The notes under the pieces were generated by a model. That model did no database searches, had not been told where the DNA came from, and saw only the letters and a list, made by a program, of their open reading frames with translations. A DNA stretch of 64,000 nt, taken from Bacteroidota bacterium (GTDB lineage: Bacteria > Bacteroidota > Bacteroidia > Chitinophagales > Chitinophagaceae). The stretch spans positions 1 to 64,000 of the forward strand of contig JAFDZS010000015.1 in assembly GCA_018266775.1 (NCBI GenBank), written 5' to 3'. Shown here one piece after another: positions 17,230 to 25,379 of the stretch. The position numbers were made by a program, and so were the translations under genes. The number at the start of each line of letters is the position of its first letter. Position 1 is the first letter of the stretch.

Positions 17230-17257
17230 AAATAATATGAAAGTATAGATTACCGGC

Positions 17258-17512
17258 TTATTTAGCCAATGCATTCATTCTTTTAGCCAGCTTGCTTTTC
17301 AGGTTAGCAGCTTTATTTTTATGGATAGTGCCACGTTTAGCCAGTTTGTCAATCATAGACACCACTTTAGGCAATTGATCTGCAGCAGCAGCTTTGTCGC
17401 TGGCTTTTAGATCACGGATTGCATTACGGGTTGTTTTGCCATAGTAACGGTTACGTTCGTTACGGGTAGCACTCTGACGCACATCTTTTTTAGTAGCTGA
17501 ATGGTTTGCCAT
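17258..17512 (-). CDS. rpsT: 30S ribosomal protein S20
   Basis: The protein has 84 residues, basic and helical, beginning MANHSATKKDVRQSATRNERN as S20 proteins do in this phylum. Lys/Arg-rich helices bind 16S rRNA at the foot of the small subunit. It stands alone, with a -7 element (17533-17540, TATCTTTG on the minus strand) about 20 bases before the start and its own terminator. Confidence 0.95.
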   Translation of the reverse strand: MANHSATKKDVRQSATRNERNRYYGKTTRNAIRDLKASDKAAAADQLPKVVSMIDKLAKRGTIHKNKAANLKSKLAKRMNALAK

Positions 17513-17532
17513 TTAATTCAAATTTTGGGCTG

Positions 17533-17540
17533 CAAAGATA
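17533..17540 (-). promoter_or_regulatory. -7 promoter element of rpsT
   Basis: TATCTTTG on the minus strand is an exact TAnnTTTG match, 20 bases before the start codon. Confidence 0.6.
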
Positions 17541-17620
17541 AGGAGATTCGCCGGAACTTATAAAAAATACTGTTTAATTTTTTTACCAACACCATTATTT
17601 ACCTATTTTCCGGTTAAATT

Positions 17621-18121
17621 ATGGTCATGAACAGGCTTTCCTTACTGGTTTTACACGTTTTATCGTTGGTGTTGCTGGGCTTTGGCTGGTTTACCAATAT
17701 GCTCCATATTGAAGTAAATGCCCATTTTATTTTCGACCTGAACCTGTTTAATGAAGACCGCAGTGTGATCGGCACACTCCAGACTTTGTGGAAAACGGGT
17801 AATTTTTGGCCTTTCCTGCTTATTTTTTTCTTTGGCATTGTAATACCCCTGGTTAAATCGGCAGTCATTTTTTATTTATTGTGGGCAAAAAAGCCGCAAC
17901 CCGGTTGGTATGGTTTTGTAAATGCCATCAGTAAATGGGCCATGGCAGATGTATTTGCAGTCGGCATTTTTGTAGCCTTTCTTGGTGCCAGTGCCATGCA
18001 AAATACCGGGGCTGCGCTGGAGCCAGGTTTTTATTATTTTTCCGCTTATGTAATCCTGGGCAATGTGATTAGCATGCTTTTAGGGAAATTGCTTAAAAAG
18101 GCTGCGCCAACTAACGCATAA
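17621..18121 (+). CDS. PqiA-like (paraquat-inducible protein A) membrane protein
   Basis: The protein has 166 residues (164 if the second ATG at 17627 is used). Four hydrophobic segments are seen: about 6-25, 62-88, 100-122 and 135-155. The pattern GTLQTLWKxGNFWPFLLIFFFGIVIPL, split over the first loop and TM2, resembles PqiA-domain proteins, where a TM pair follows a GxVxxLxxxxxxxxA-type helix. PqiA belongs to intermembrane lipid transport modules with an MCE partner, but no MCE gene is nearby. Divergent from rpsT. The family call is fairly good. The function here is open. Confidence 0.7.
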   Translation: MVMNRLSLLVLHVLSLVLLGFGWFTNMLHIEVNAHFIFDLNLFNEDRSVIGTLQTLWKTGNFWPFLLIFFFGIVIPLVKSAVIFYLLWAKKPQPGWYGFVNAISKWAMADVFAVGIFVAFLGASAMQNTGAALEPGFYYFSAYVILGNVISMLLGKLLKKAAPTNA

Positions 18122-18253
18122 ATCACGATATTTGCAGCCCGGAAACTGGCTTTGGACATTCTCCATAATTGTATACTGACAGCTGTGATGCCCCACTTCA
18201 ATATACAGTTATCCCGCAAAACAGCCGGGCCCAACCGCAACAATACATTTACT

Positions 18254-21007
18254 ATGAAGGATTTTCAATACATCACCAATTCTCATCCCGGTTATATCGA
18301 AGGTTTATATCAGGATTTTGTAAAAGATCCATCCAGTGTGGATGCAGACCTGAGAAAATTTTTTGAAGGTTTTGATTTTGCCGTAAGCAACGGCGTAAAG
18401 GTAAATGGAACAGCTGCGCCTGCAGCAACAGTGGCGGCAGGTACAGAAAGTATTGACTGGATGAATGAGATCAGGGTGTACCGGATGATACTTGGTTACC
18501 GGAACAAGGGCCATTTATTGGCAGATACCAACCCCATCCGTAAACGAAAAGACCGCGGTGCCAATATCGAACTGGATTTTTATGGTTTTACAGAAGCAGA
18601 CCTTGATAAATCATTTCATGCCGGATCATTGATTGGTTTGGGAACAACTTCGCTGCGTAATATTGTTGCTCATCTTGAAAAATGTTATGCCGGCCATCTT
18701 GGTATTGAGTTTAAATACATCAGTAATCAAACAAAGATAGACTGGCTTACCAATGCTGTGGAAAAAACCATGCTGCAGCCTGTACCGCTACAACAAAAAA
18801 AACGTATCCTCCAAAAACTGAATGAAGGCGTAATGTTTGAAAAATTTCTGCATACCAAATATGTAGGGCAGAAAAGATTTAGCCTTGAAGGGGGGGAAAC
18901 CACCATTGCGGCGCTGGATGCGATCATTACCACTGCGGCAGACAATTATGTGCAGGAAGTGGTGATAGGAATGGCACACCGCGGCAGGCTGAATGTATTG
19001 GCCAATATTATGGGTAAAACATACGAGCAGATATTTAGTGAATTTGAAGCCGCCACCACACCGGATACAACAATGGGCAGCGGAGATGTAAAATATCACC
19101 TCGGTTTTAGCAGCGAGATAACCACAGCACATGACAAAAATGTGCACCTCAAACTTTGCCCCAATCCATCACACCTTGAAGCAGTTGACCCGGTGGTGGT
19201 GGGGTTTGCAAGAAGCAAAGCAGACATTTTATATAAAAGTGATTACGATAAAATATTGCCCATTCTCATACATGGCGATGCTTCAGTGGCAGGCCAGGGT
19301 ATCGTATACGAAGTGTTGCAGATGAGCGGGCTTGCGGGTTATTATACAGGCGGAACTATTCACTTTGTGATCAATAACCAAATTGGTTTTACTACAGATT
19401 TTGATGATGCCCGTTCAGCAGATTATTGTACTTCTGTTGCCGCAATGGTGCAGGCGCCTGTTTTACATGTAAATGGCGATGATCCGGAAGCCGTGGTAAA
19501 AGCCTCCGAAATAGCAACATTATACCGCCAGGAATTCAACAGCGATATTTTTATAGATATGGTGTGCTACCGCCGCCATGGCCATAATGAAGGTGACGAA
19601 CCCAAATTTACACAGCCACAATTGTATGCAGTAATTGAAAAGCATTTAAATCCAAGAGAAGTTTATACACAATACCTGATAGAAGAAGGAGAAGCAGATG
19701 CAAGAGACTTAGCCAAGGAAATGGAACGCAAATTTTTGGCAGACTTACAGGAACGTTTGGACGAAGTAAAACAGAACCCGCTGCCTTATCATTATCAGCA
19801 ACCTGAGCTGGACTGGAAGAGCCTGCGCAGGGCGAGAGCAGAAGATTTTGATGCTTCACCCGTAACGGCAATTAAAGAAGATATTTTTAATATGCTGTTT
19901 GATGGATTGATGAAATGGCCTGAAGGCTTTAAGCCTTTGCGCAAAGTGGAGAAACTGATACAGGATAAAATAAAATTATACAACGACGAAAAAAAAGTGG
20001 ACTGGGCGACTGGTGAACTCATTGCTTACGGCAGTTTATTGGTGGAGGGGAAAGATGTGCGTATGAGTGGCCAGGATGTAAAACGCGGCACATTCAGTCA
20101 CAGGCATGCGGTGATTTATGATGAAACCAATAACACCGGTTATAACAGGCTGGATCATTTTACCGGCACACAAAAACCTATGCGCATTTTTAACTCGTTA
20201 CTGAGTGAATATGGCGTATTGGGTTTTGAATATGGTTATGCTATGGCCAACCCCAATGCACTGGTTTTATGGGAAGCCCAGTTTGGAGATTTTTGTAACG
20301 GCGCACAAACCATGATTGATCAGTTTATTGCTGCATCAGAAACCAAATGGCAGCGCATGAATGGCCTGGTGATGTTATTGCCGCATGGTTATGAAGGGCA
20401 GGGGCCTGAACACAGCAGTGCAAGAATGGAAAGGTTCTTACAACAATGTGCGGAGCTGAACATGGTGGTAACCAATGTAACCACAGCCGCTAACCTCTTC
20501 CATGTATTAAGGAGGCAGTTGACATGGCCATTCCGTAAACCGCTTATTAATTTCTCACCCAAAGCAAACCTGAGGCATCCGGGTTCTTACAGTCCTGTAC
20601 AGGAATTTACAACAGGTGGTTTTAAAGAAGTGATTGATGATGCGCATGTGCAGGATGCTGCTGTTGTAACCAAAGTACTGTTATGCAGCGGTAAAATTTA
20701 TTTCGATCTGCTGGAGAGAAAACAGAGAGATAACAGGAATGATGTGGCTATCATCAGGCTGGAACAAATTCATCCTTTACCACAAAAACAATTAGACGAA
20801 CTGTATAAAAAATATGGTAAAGCTATTTGGTATTGGGTACAGGAAGAACCATTGAATATGGGTGCTGCAACATTTTTACGCATGAATCTTAAAAATATCA
20901 ATTTCTATATCATCAGCCGCCAGGCCAGCGCAGCTACAGCCAGTGGTTATGCTAAAGTGCATGCAAAGGAGCAGGCGCAGATTGTTGATACTGCATTTAA
21001 CATTTAA
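18254..21007 (+). CDS. sucA: 2-oxoglutarate dehydrogenase E1 component
   Basis: The ATG at 18254 gives 917 residues starting MKDFQYITNSHPGYIEGLY, the normal E1o N-terminus. An upstream in-frame start would add 34 unlikely residues. The N-terminal E1o segment is followed by a linker, the TPP-binding domain (HGDASVAGQG, VINNQIGFTT, DMVCYRRHGHNEGDEP) and the transketolase-like C-terminal half (LLPHGYEGQGPEHSSARMER). The enzyme decarboxylates 2-oxoglutarate and transfers succinyl to the E2 lipoyl group in the TCA cycle. The E2 gene sucB, often adjacent, is absent. A large hairpin follows. Confidence 0.97.
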   Translation: MKDFQYITNSHPGYIEGLYQDFVKDPSSVDADLRKFFEGFDFAVSNGVKVNGTAAPAATVAAGTESIDWMNEIRVYRMILGYRNKGHLLADTNPIRKRKDRGANIELDFYGFTEADLDKSFHAGSLIGLGTTSLRNIVAHLEKCYAGHLGIEFKYISNQTKIDWLTNAVEKTMLQPVPLQQKKRILQKLNEGVMFEKFLHTKYVGQKRFSLEGGETTIAALDAIITTAADNYVQEVVIGMAHRGRLNVLANIMGKTYEQIFSEFEAATTPDTTMGSGDVKYHLGFSSEITTAHDKNVHLKLCPNPSHLEAVDPVVVGFARSKADILYKSDYDKILPILIHGDASVAGQGIVYEVLQMSGLAGYYTGGTIHFVINNQIGFTTDFDDARSADYCTSVAAMVQAPVLHVNGDDPEAVVKASEIATLYRQEFNSDIFIDMVCYRRHGHNEGDEPKFTQPQLYAVIEKHLNPREVYTQYLIEEGEADARDLAKEMERKFLADLQERLDEVKQNPLPYHYQQPELDWKSLRRARAEDFDASPVTAIKEDIFNMLFDGLMKWPEGFKPLRKVEKLIQDKIKLYNDEKKVDWATGELIAYGSLLVEGKDVRMSGQDVKRGTFSHRHAVIYDETNNTGYNRLDHFTGTQKPMRIFNSLLSEYGVLGFEYGYAMANPNALVLWEAQFGDFCNGAQTMIDQFIAASETKWQRMNGLVMLLPHGYEGQGPEHSSARMERFLQQCAELNMVVTNVTTAANLFHVLRRQLTWPFRKPLINFSPKANLRHPGSYSPVQEFTTGGFKEVIDDAHVQDAAVVTKVLLCSGKIYFDLLERKQRDNRNDVAIIRLEQIHPLPQKQLDELYKKYGKAIWYWVQEEPLNMGAATFLRMNLKNINFYIISRQASAATASGYAKVHAKEQAQIVDTAFNI

Positions 21008-21023
21008 TGTACAAATATACTTT

Positions 21024-21064
21024 AAAGGTAACGGGGTTGGCATAGCCAACCCCGTTACCTTTTC
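21024..21064. terminator. Large hairpin between sucA and the cytochrome c gene
   Basis: Perfect stem AAAGGTAACGGGGTTGGC/GCCAACCCCGTTACCTTT with a 3-base loop ATA. It lies between convergent genes and can serve both directions, though the T runs are short. Confidence 0.8.
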
Positions 21065-21090
21065 ACCTTTAAAGTTAAACAGCAGACCTT

Positions 21091-21492
21091 TTATTTAAAA
21101 GTCCTCATATAATTGATCACTGCCCAAATGCCATTGGCATCAGTGATTTTTTTCTTGAAAGATGGCATGTCTTTACGGCCTTCTGAGGTTTTGTAAAACA
21201 AAGCGCCATCAGTTTGAGACTGGAAGGCGGCTTTAGTGAAGTCACCACATTCAGTATCTAATTGAGATGCTTTAGGGCCATCGCCTTTACCTTTTGTACC
21301 ATGGCAAGATTTACAGTGTGTGTTGTACAGGTCTTTACCAGTAGCAACAGATCCGGCATCGCCTTTCAGCGGGTTCACTTTTGTTTTGTAAGCATCGGGT
21401 ACTGGCCAATCTTTCTGAAAGGTTTTTCCAGGAACGAATGCAAACAGTCCGAATGCAATTGCGCAAACAAGTGCAGGAATTGTCTTTTTCAT
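21091..21492 (-). CDS. Exported monohaem c-type cytochrome
   Basis: The protein has 133 residues: signal peptide (about 1-22), then a class I cytochrome c fold with CKSCH at 60-64 (C60, C63, H64) and probable axial M109 in KDMPSF. It is the last gene of a minus-strand cluster with a cupredoxin-free NrfD/ferredoxin pair, so it is the likely periplasmic electron acceptor or donor of that complex (inference). Between the cysteine motif and the Met lies a CGD segment (C82) not needed for haem binding. Confidence 0.9.
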   Translation of the reverse strand: MKKTIPALVCAIAFGLFAFVPGKTFQKDWPVPDAYKTKVNPLKGDAGSVATGKDLYNTHCKSCHGTKGKGDGPKASQLDTECGDFTKAAFQSQTDGALFYKTSEGRKDMPSFKKKITDANGIWAVINYMRTFK

Positions 21493-21529
21493 GTTCTTTG
21501 ATTTTTAGAGTGTTTAAGTTATTAAATAT

Positions 21530-22453
21530 TTAAGCGGGTTGATTGTGCGGTTCTTCTTTACGTAAACGGAATAACTGTACCACGATCACAATATAGTGCC
21601 CCCAAACAATACCCATCAGGATAATAAATGTGATCAGCATCCACAGCGGCGGGTGTGAGCTCCACAATGCCCTGGGCTGCTGTTCTATTTTATCAGAAAC
21701 AGGGGTGCCCCATTTTTGTGTTGCCGCAGCTTCGAGGTAGCCGTAGTTTTCATTTTCGTCTATCTTTGCCAGTAAGGTAATATCTCCTTTGGCGTTGCCA
21801 GGTAAGTTATTGGGTACATCTATTACGGCTTCTCCATTTTCATCGGTGGTGCCTTCTCCAATTTTAAGCGGACTGAAGTAGCGGTTTACATAAACACCCA
21901 CTACAGTTTCTTTAACGGGCTGTTCAGTTCCGGTAGATAAATCTACTAATTTTACCTTTGCAGACAAAGTTGAATCTGCTTTTTCCAGCATGATACTCAG
22001 CCTTGCTCTTTTGGCGCTGGCTTCTTCTTCTGCACTTTCCATCGCTTTATTGCCTGCAAAACTGGCTTTAAAATGAACTTTTCCTTCTTTATCTGCAACT
22101 GGATTGATTTTACTGGTGAAAGTGGCTACACCATCATCATTGGTAATGGCAAAACCTAAATCTTTAGCAGCACTGTCCCCGGTTTGTGAAAAACTGATTT
22201 TCATCAATGGTAATTTGATGAAAGCACCCTTGAATTTGGCTTTCAGCACTGCTTTAAAACCAACACTGTCGCCGGTTTTTTGGGTAGCCGTAAATTCAAT
22301 AGAAGGAGATAGTTTTTCTGGAGCATCTTTTGCAACGCTGTCTGCTTGTGCATGAACCAACAGTGGAGTTATAAATAACAACAAGGCACAAGCTGAGGTT
22401 ACCAAACGCCTGCTGCCGGTAAATCCATTTTTATATATTGAAAACTTTTTCAT
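21530..22453 (-). CDS. Exported protein with C-terminal membrane anchor, unknown function
   Basis: The protein has 307 residues. A hydrophobic segment near 18-36 looks like a signal peptide after a short basic N-terminus. A long beta-rich periplasmic region (about 40-265) with Ig-like alternation of strands follows, then one membrane helix near 270-292 and a short basic cytoplasmic tail (RLRKEEPHNQPA). It sits between nrfD-like and cytochrome genes (12 bases after the former), so it is probably a structural subunit of the same membrane redox complex. I do not recognise the family. Confidence 0.7.
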   Translation of the reverse strand: MKKFSIYKNGFTGSRRLVTSACALLLFITPLLVHAQADSVAKDAPEKLSPSIEFTATQKTGDSVGFKAVLKAKFKGAFIKLPLMKISFSQTGDSAAKDLGFAITNDDGVATFTSKINPVADKEGKVHFKASFAGNKAMESAEEEASAKRARLSIMLEKADSTLSAKVKLVDLSTGTEQPVKETVVGVYVNRYFSPLKIGEGTTDENGEAVIDVPNNLPGNAKGDITLLAKIDENENYGYLEAAATQKWGTPVSDKIEQQPRALWSSHPPLWMLITFIILMGIVWGHYIVIVVQLFRLRKEEPHNQPA

Positions 22454-22464
22454 GATACTGTGTT

Positions 22465-23832
22465 TTAGGCGGTTAACAGTTGTTCGTTCGTTGCCGGTGT
22501 ATTTTCGTTATTATGTACATGATGATGTGGTTCATGTGGTTCTTCCAAACCGGAAACAGGCACCACGGTTACAAAACTTGCCATCAGTGTAAAAAATAAA
22601 AAGAATGTGGCAATGCCTGCAAATGTCAAAGCCCATTCAGGCCAGGTGGCAGTGTATTTAACATAAGCCACTCGTGTATCTTCCATTGGTAAAGCCGGGG
22701 TTTCCAGCGTTGGTACAATGATGAGATAACGTTTTACCCATAGTGCAATTATTGTAAAAAACGATACGAGGGATATCCAGTTAATCTTTCTTGTTTTCGG
22801 AACAGCTACAATCAGGATGGGAAGTATAATACCCACTACATTCGCAAATAATGTCCACCAGCCATATTGTTTGGGGTTGAATAATTTATCAATGACTTCG
22901 CTATCCCATTTTTCTGATCCAAACCAGCTGGTAAAATATTCAGAAAAGGTAAAGTAGCCATAGCCGGATGCTAACACCATTAAGGCATACCCTAAGTTTT
23001 TAAAATGCCTTTCAGTAAAATAATTTTCCAGGTGGTACATTTTACGGTATACCCACATGGCTACAATCAATACGGCACAACCTGAGTATAATGCACCCAG
23101 TACAAAGTAGGGGCCAAATATGGTGCTGTGCCATCCCGGCCTTAGCGTCATACCAAATATCCAGGAAAGAATTGAACTAACGATAATGGATAAAGGAATT
23201 ATTATGATGGCGAGTAAGTTTTGAGAAATGATCAGGTGCCTTTTCTGGCTGGCTGCACCGCGGTAGCCAATGGCCAGTATTTTATATAATTTTTGTTTCC
23301 ATTTTGGAATGTTGAGGTTGGCATCACGGTACACAGCAAAATCCTTAATCAATGCCATGTAAAGAAATAACACGCTTCCAACAAAGTACGTCATGATGGC
23401 CAGTACATCCCATGTCATGGGTGATTGAATACGTGGATAGAGGAACAGGTGATAAATTCTGTCGAAGCGGCCCACACACAATAAAATAAAGATGGGGCCA
23501 ACAATTACAGAAATTACCGTCATCATTTGTGCCAGCCTTATAATAGGTTTACCCCAGGGTACTTTAAAAAGGTGCAGCAAGCCAGCAATGATAGCGCCGG
23601 CATAACTGAGCCCGATAAAGAAAATAAAATTTACAATAAACAAACCCCACACCACATTGTCACGCATGCCCGTTACAATGTGGCCTTTAGAGATTTGTAA
23701 ATACAATGCATAGCCTCCCACCATGATCCACAGCAAAAAGAAGATGGACCATATCAAAGTTTTTTTATTGAATTTTTCAATATGACTTCTCAGGTATCTG
23801 AAGGCTTCCTGTTGATATGTATTGAGTTCCAT
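22465..23832 (-). CDS. NrfD/PsrC-family quinone-interacting membrane subunit
   Basis: The protein has 455 residues with about ten hydrophobic helices. The pattern resembles the NrfD/PsrC/ActC family, which carries electrons or protons between the quinone pool and a periplasmic iron-sulphur subunit. Long for the group, it ends in a His-rich tail (EEPHEPHHHVHNNEN). The ferredoxin subunit gene lies 36 bases upstream in the same direction. No catalytic molybdopterin subunit is encoded in the cluster, so the partner enzyme is either elsewhere or the pair passes electrons straight to the cytochrome c encoded downstream. Confidence 0.88.
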   Translation of the reverse strand: MELNTYQQEAFRYLRSHIEKFNKKTLIWSIFFLLWIMVGGYALYLQISKGHIVTGMRDNVVWGLFIVNFIFFIGLSYAGAIIAGLLHLFKVPWGKPIIRLAQMMTVISVIVGPIFILLCVGRFDRIYHLFLYPRIQSPMTWDVLAIMTYFVGSVLFLYMALIKDFAVYRDANLNIPKWKQKLYKILAIGYRGAASQKRHLIISQNLLAIIIIPLSIIVSSILSWIFGMTLRPGWHSTIFGPYFVLGALYSGCAVLIVAMWVYRKMYHLENYFTERHFKNLGYALMVLASGYGYFTFSEYFTSWFGSEKWDSEVIDKLFNPKQYGWWTLFANVVGIILPILIVAVPKTRKINWISLVSFFTIIALWVKRYLIIVPTLETPALPMEDTRVAYVKYTATWPEWALTFAGIATFFLFFTLMASFVTVVPVSGLEEPHEPHHHVHNNENTPATNEQLLTA

Positions 23833-23868
23833 AAAATGAGTTGTTTGATAATGAATGATCAGTTACGG

Positions 23869-24846
23869 TCAGGAATTTTTCTTTTCACCTTCCATAATAT
23901 CTTTAAAACGTGCCTTTAATTTATCGGGCAGGTTTTCGTATCCCCTTTCTACAGGGAATTGCCTGTCTTTAGGTGGCAGATAATATACTCTTGGTTTGGT
24001 GCCCAGTTCTTCCATGAAACGGTATGCTGCACGGTCTTTGATCAATTGGGTGAAGCTGAGTGTTTCATCTCCGTTCGTAACAGTATCTTCATTCTCGTCA
24101 CCAAAATAAAACACACCATTGGGGCAGGCTTCCACACAAGGTGGTAATAATCCTTCTCTTGACCTGTCCGGGCAGAAATCACATTTTTCAACAGTACCCA
24201 CTTTTGCAGGAATACCGGTTTCAGGATTGTATTCCAGATTCCTGATTGCAGCAGGCATTTCAGGTTCTGCCCAATTGAATACCCTTGTTGAGTAAGGGCA
24301 TGCAGCCATGCAGAATTTACAACCAATGCATCTTTCATTGTCAATCAGCACTAAACCATCCTGCCTTTTGAAAGTGGCATCAACAGGGCAAACCTTTACA
24401 CATGGCGGATTATCGCAGTGAAAACATTGTTTGGGAAACCAGTAAGGGGCAGATTTTTCATTGTCTTTCATCAGTTTTACAGTGAGCCATTCTGTTTCTT
24501 CCGCGCGGTAGTGGTGTTTTTGGCAGGCTGCAATGCACTTGCGTGCGTTCTTACAGCGGGCAAGGTCAACCACCATCACAAATTTTTTACCTGCAATACC
24601 TTCACGTGCTTCCAGTTTGGAAAGAATAGCAATATGCTCCTGGTGGTTCAGGTAAGCGGAATCAATTTCCACCAATTCTCCATCAGGAGAAAGCAGTTTT
24701 ACTTTTTGGCCTGCTGCTGCTGTTGTGTTTTTGGAAGAGCAGGAACAGGTTAAACTGCCGCATGCCGCAACCGCGGCTGTAGCAACTGCAGCAGTTTTGA
24801 TAAAACCCCTTCTGCTGCTGTCAAATAATTCATCTTCCTGTTTCAT
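23869..24846 (-). CDS. Tat-exported 4Fe-4S ferredoxin subunit (NrfC/PsrB/DmsB type)
   Basis: The protein has 325 residues. A Tat motif (S11-R12-R13-G-F-I-K) is followed by an Ala-rich hydrophobic stretch ending in Cys-rich CGSLTCSC. A short KVKLLSPDGELVEIDSAYL segment precedes the ferredoxin domain. The cysteine groups are: CKNARKCIAAC (lacking the usual second Cys), CDNPPCVKVCP, CIGCKFCMAACP and CDFC...CVEACP. NrfC-type subunits normally hold four [4Fe-4S] clusters. Here one site has only three cysteines in its core. It is partnered with the NrfD-like gene just downstream, forming a periplasmic electron wire on the membrane subunit. Confidence 0.9.
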   Translation of the reverse strand: MKQEDELFDSSRRGFIKTAAVATAAVAACGSLTCSCSSKNTTAAAGQKVKLLSPDGELVEIDSAYLNHQEHIAILSKLEAREGIAGKKFVMVVDLARCKNARKCIAACQKHHYRAEETEWLTVKLMKDNEKSAPYWFPKQCFHCDNPPCVKVCPVDATFKRQDGLVLIDNERCIGCKFCMAACPYSTRVFNWAEPEMPAAIRNLEYNPETGIPAKVGTVEKCDFCPDRSREGLLPPCVEACPNGVFYFGDENEDTVTNGDETLSFTQLIKDRAAYRFMEELGTKPRVYYLPPKDRQFPVERGYENLPDKLKARFKDIMEGEKKNS

Positions 24847-24867
24847 GTTGTTTGATTGAGTTGGGTT

Positions 24868-25098
24868 TTAAATATTATTTGGTTTGGATGGGTTATTCAT
24901 CCAATCATAAATTTCCTGGTTAGTGGCTTTTTGTTTTTTGGAAGCAGCATCCAGTACTGCCTGGTCTACCTCGACAATTTTACCATCAGCTGTAAGCATT
25001 TTTACTTTACCCGGTGTGGTGTTTTTTTCGGCCTGTCCTGTAAAGGCAGATAAAAACGACCTGCGGGATTTACTGCTGTTTGATGATTCGTGTCCCAT
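24868..25098 (-). CDS. 76-residue stub related to the N-terminus of the ferredoxin subunit
   Basis: The protein has 76 residues. It has a Tat-like SRRSFLSAF near residues 11-19 but no hydrophobic stretch after it. It then has KVKMLTADGKIVEVDQAVLD, clearly related to KVKLLSPDGELVEIDSAYLN of the ferredoxin subunit encoded 21 bases downstream. It ends before any cysteine cluster. It is the first gene of the minus-strand cluster. It could be a dedicated small partner or chaperone, or the remains of a duplicated ferredoxin gene. The intact frame and close spacing argue that it is expressed. Confidence 0.65.
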   Translation of the reverse strand: MGHESSNSSKSRRSFLSAFTGQAEKNTTPGKVKMLTADGKIVEVDQAVLDAASKKQKATNQEIYDWMNNPSKPNNI

Positions 25099-25166
25099 AA
25101 TTTTTTGTGTTTAAACTTTTTAGAAATAAAAAAGTGACCGCAATTTATTGGTATGCATGCTATTCC

Positions 25167-25184
25167 TATATGACATTCATCAAG
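25167..25184. promoter_or_regulatory. CRP/FNR-like site 1 in the divergent promoter region
   Basis: TATGA-N6-TCAAG at 25169-25184 resembles the CRP/FNR consensus TGTGA-N6-TCACA. The 15 bases 25167-25181 are an inverted copy (14 of 15) of 25243-25257. It is nearer the minus-strand cluster. Confidence 0.45.
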
Positions 25185-25239
25185 GGGTAAAGTGAGAAAT
25201 ATCAGTACAGTTTTCTTTGTGACGAAGGGCAGAAGAAGG

Positions 25240-25257
25240 TATGATGAAGGTCATATA
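25240..25257. promoter_or_regulatory. CRP/FNR-like site 2 in the divergent promoter region
   Basis: TATGA-N6-TCATA at 25240-25255 is a perfect palindrome in its arms. Its centre is about 65 bases before the predicted start of the plus-strand cluster, a usual position for CRP-type activators. Confidence 0.5.
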
Positions 25258-25298
25258 AACATCCCTCCATTGTCATGGAACTGTAAAACACGCAGGGA

Positions 25299-25306
25299 TA
25301 TTTTTG
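25299..25306 (+). promoter_or_regulatory. -7 promoter element of the CX4CH lipoprotein operon
   Basis: TATTTTTG is an exact TAnnTTTG match, about 74 bases before the lipoprotein start at 25380. Confidence 0.5.
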
Positions 25307-25379
25307 ATCCGCGTTTTTGAAGTGCGTGGTTGCACAAAGTCAAAAAAAGCAACAATTCTCAATAAGTAAAATAATTGTT

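Noticed and set aside
21091..25098. Alternative complex III operon
   Set aside because: There is no pentahaem ActA, no ActB molybdopterin-like domain and no second NrfD (ActF). Only a single NrfD, ferredoxin and cytochrome c are present.
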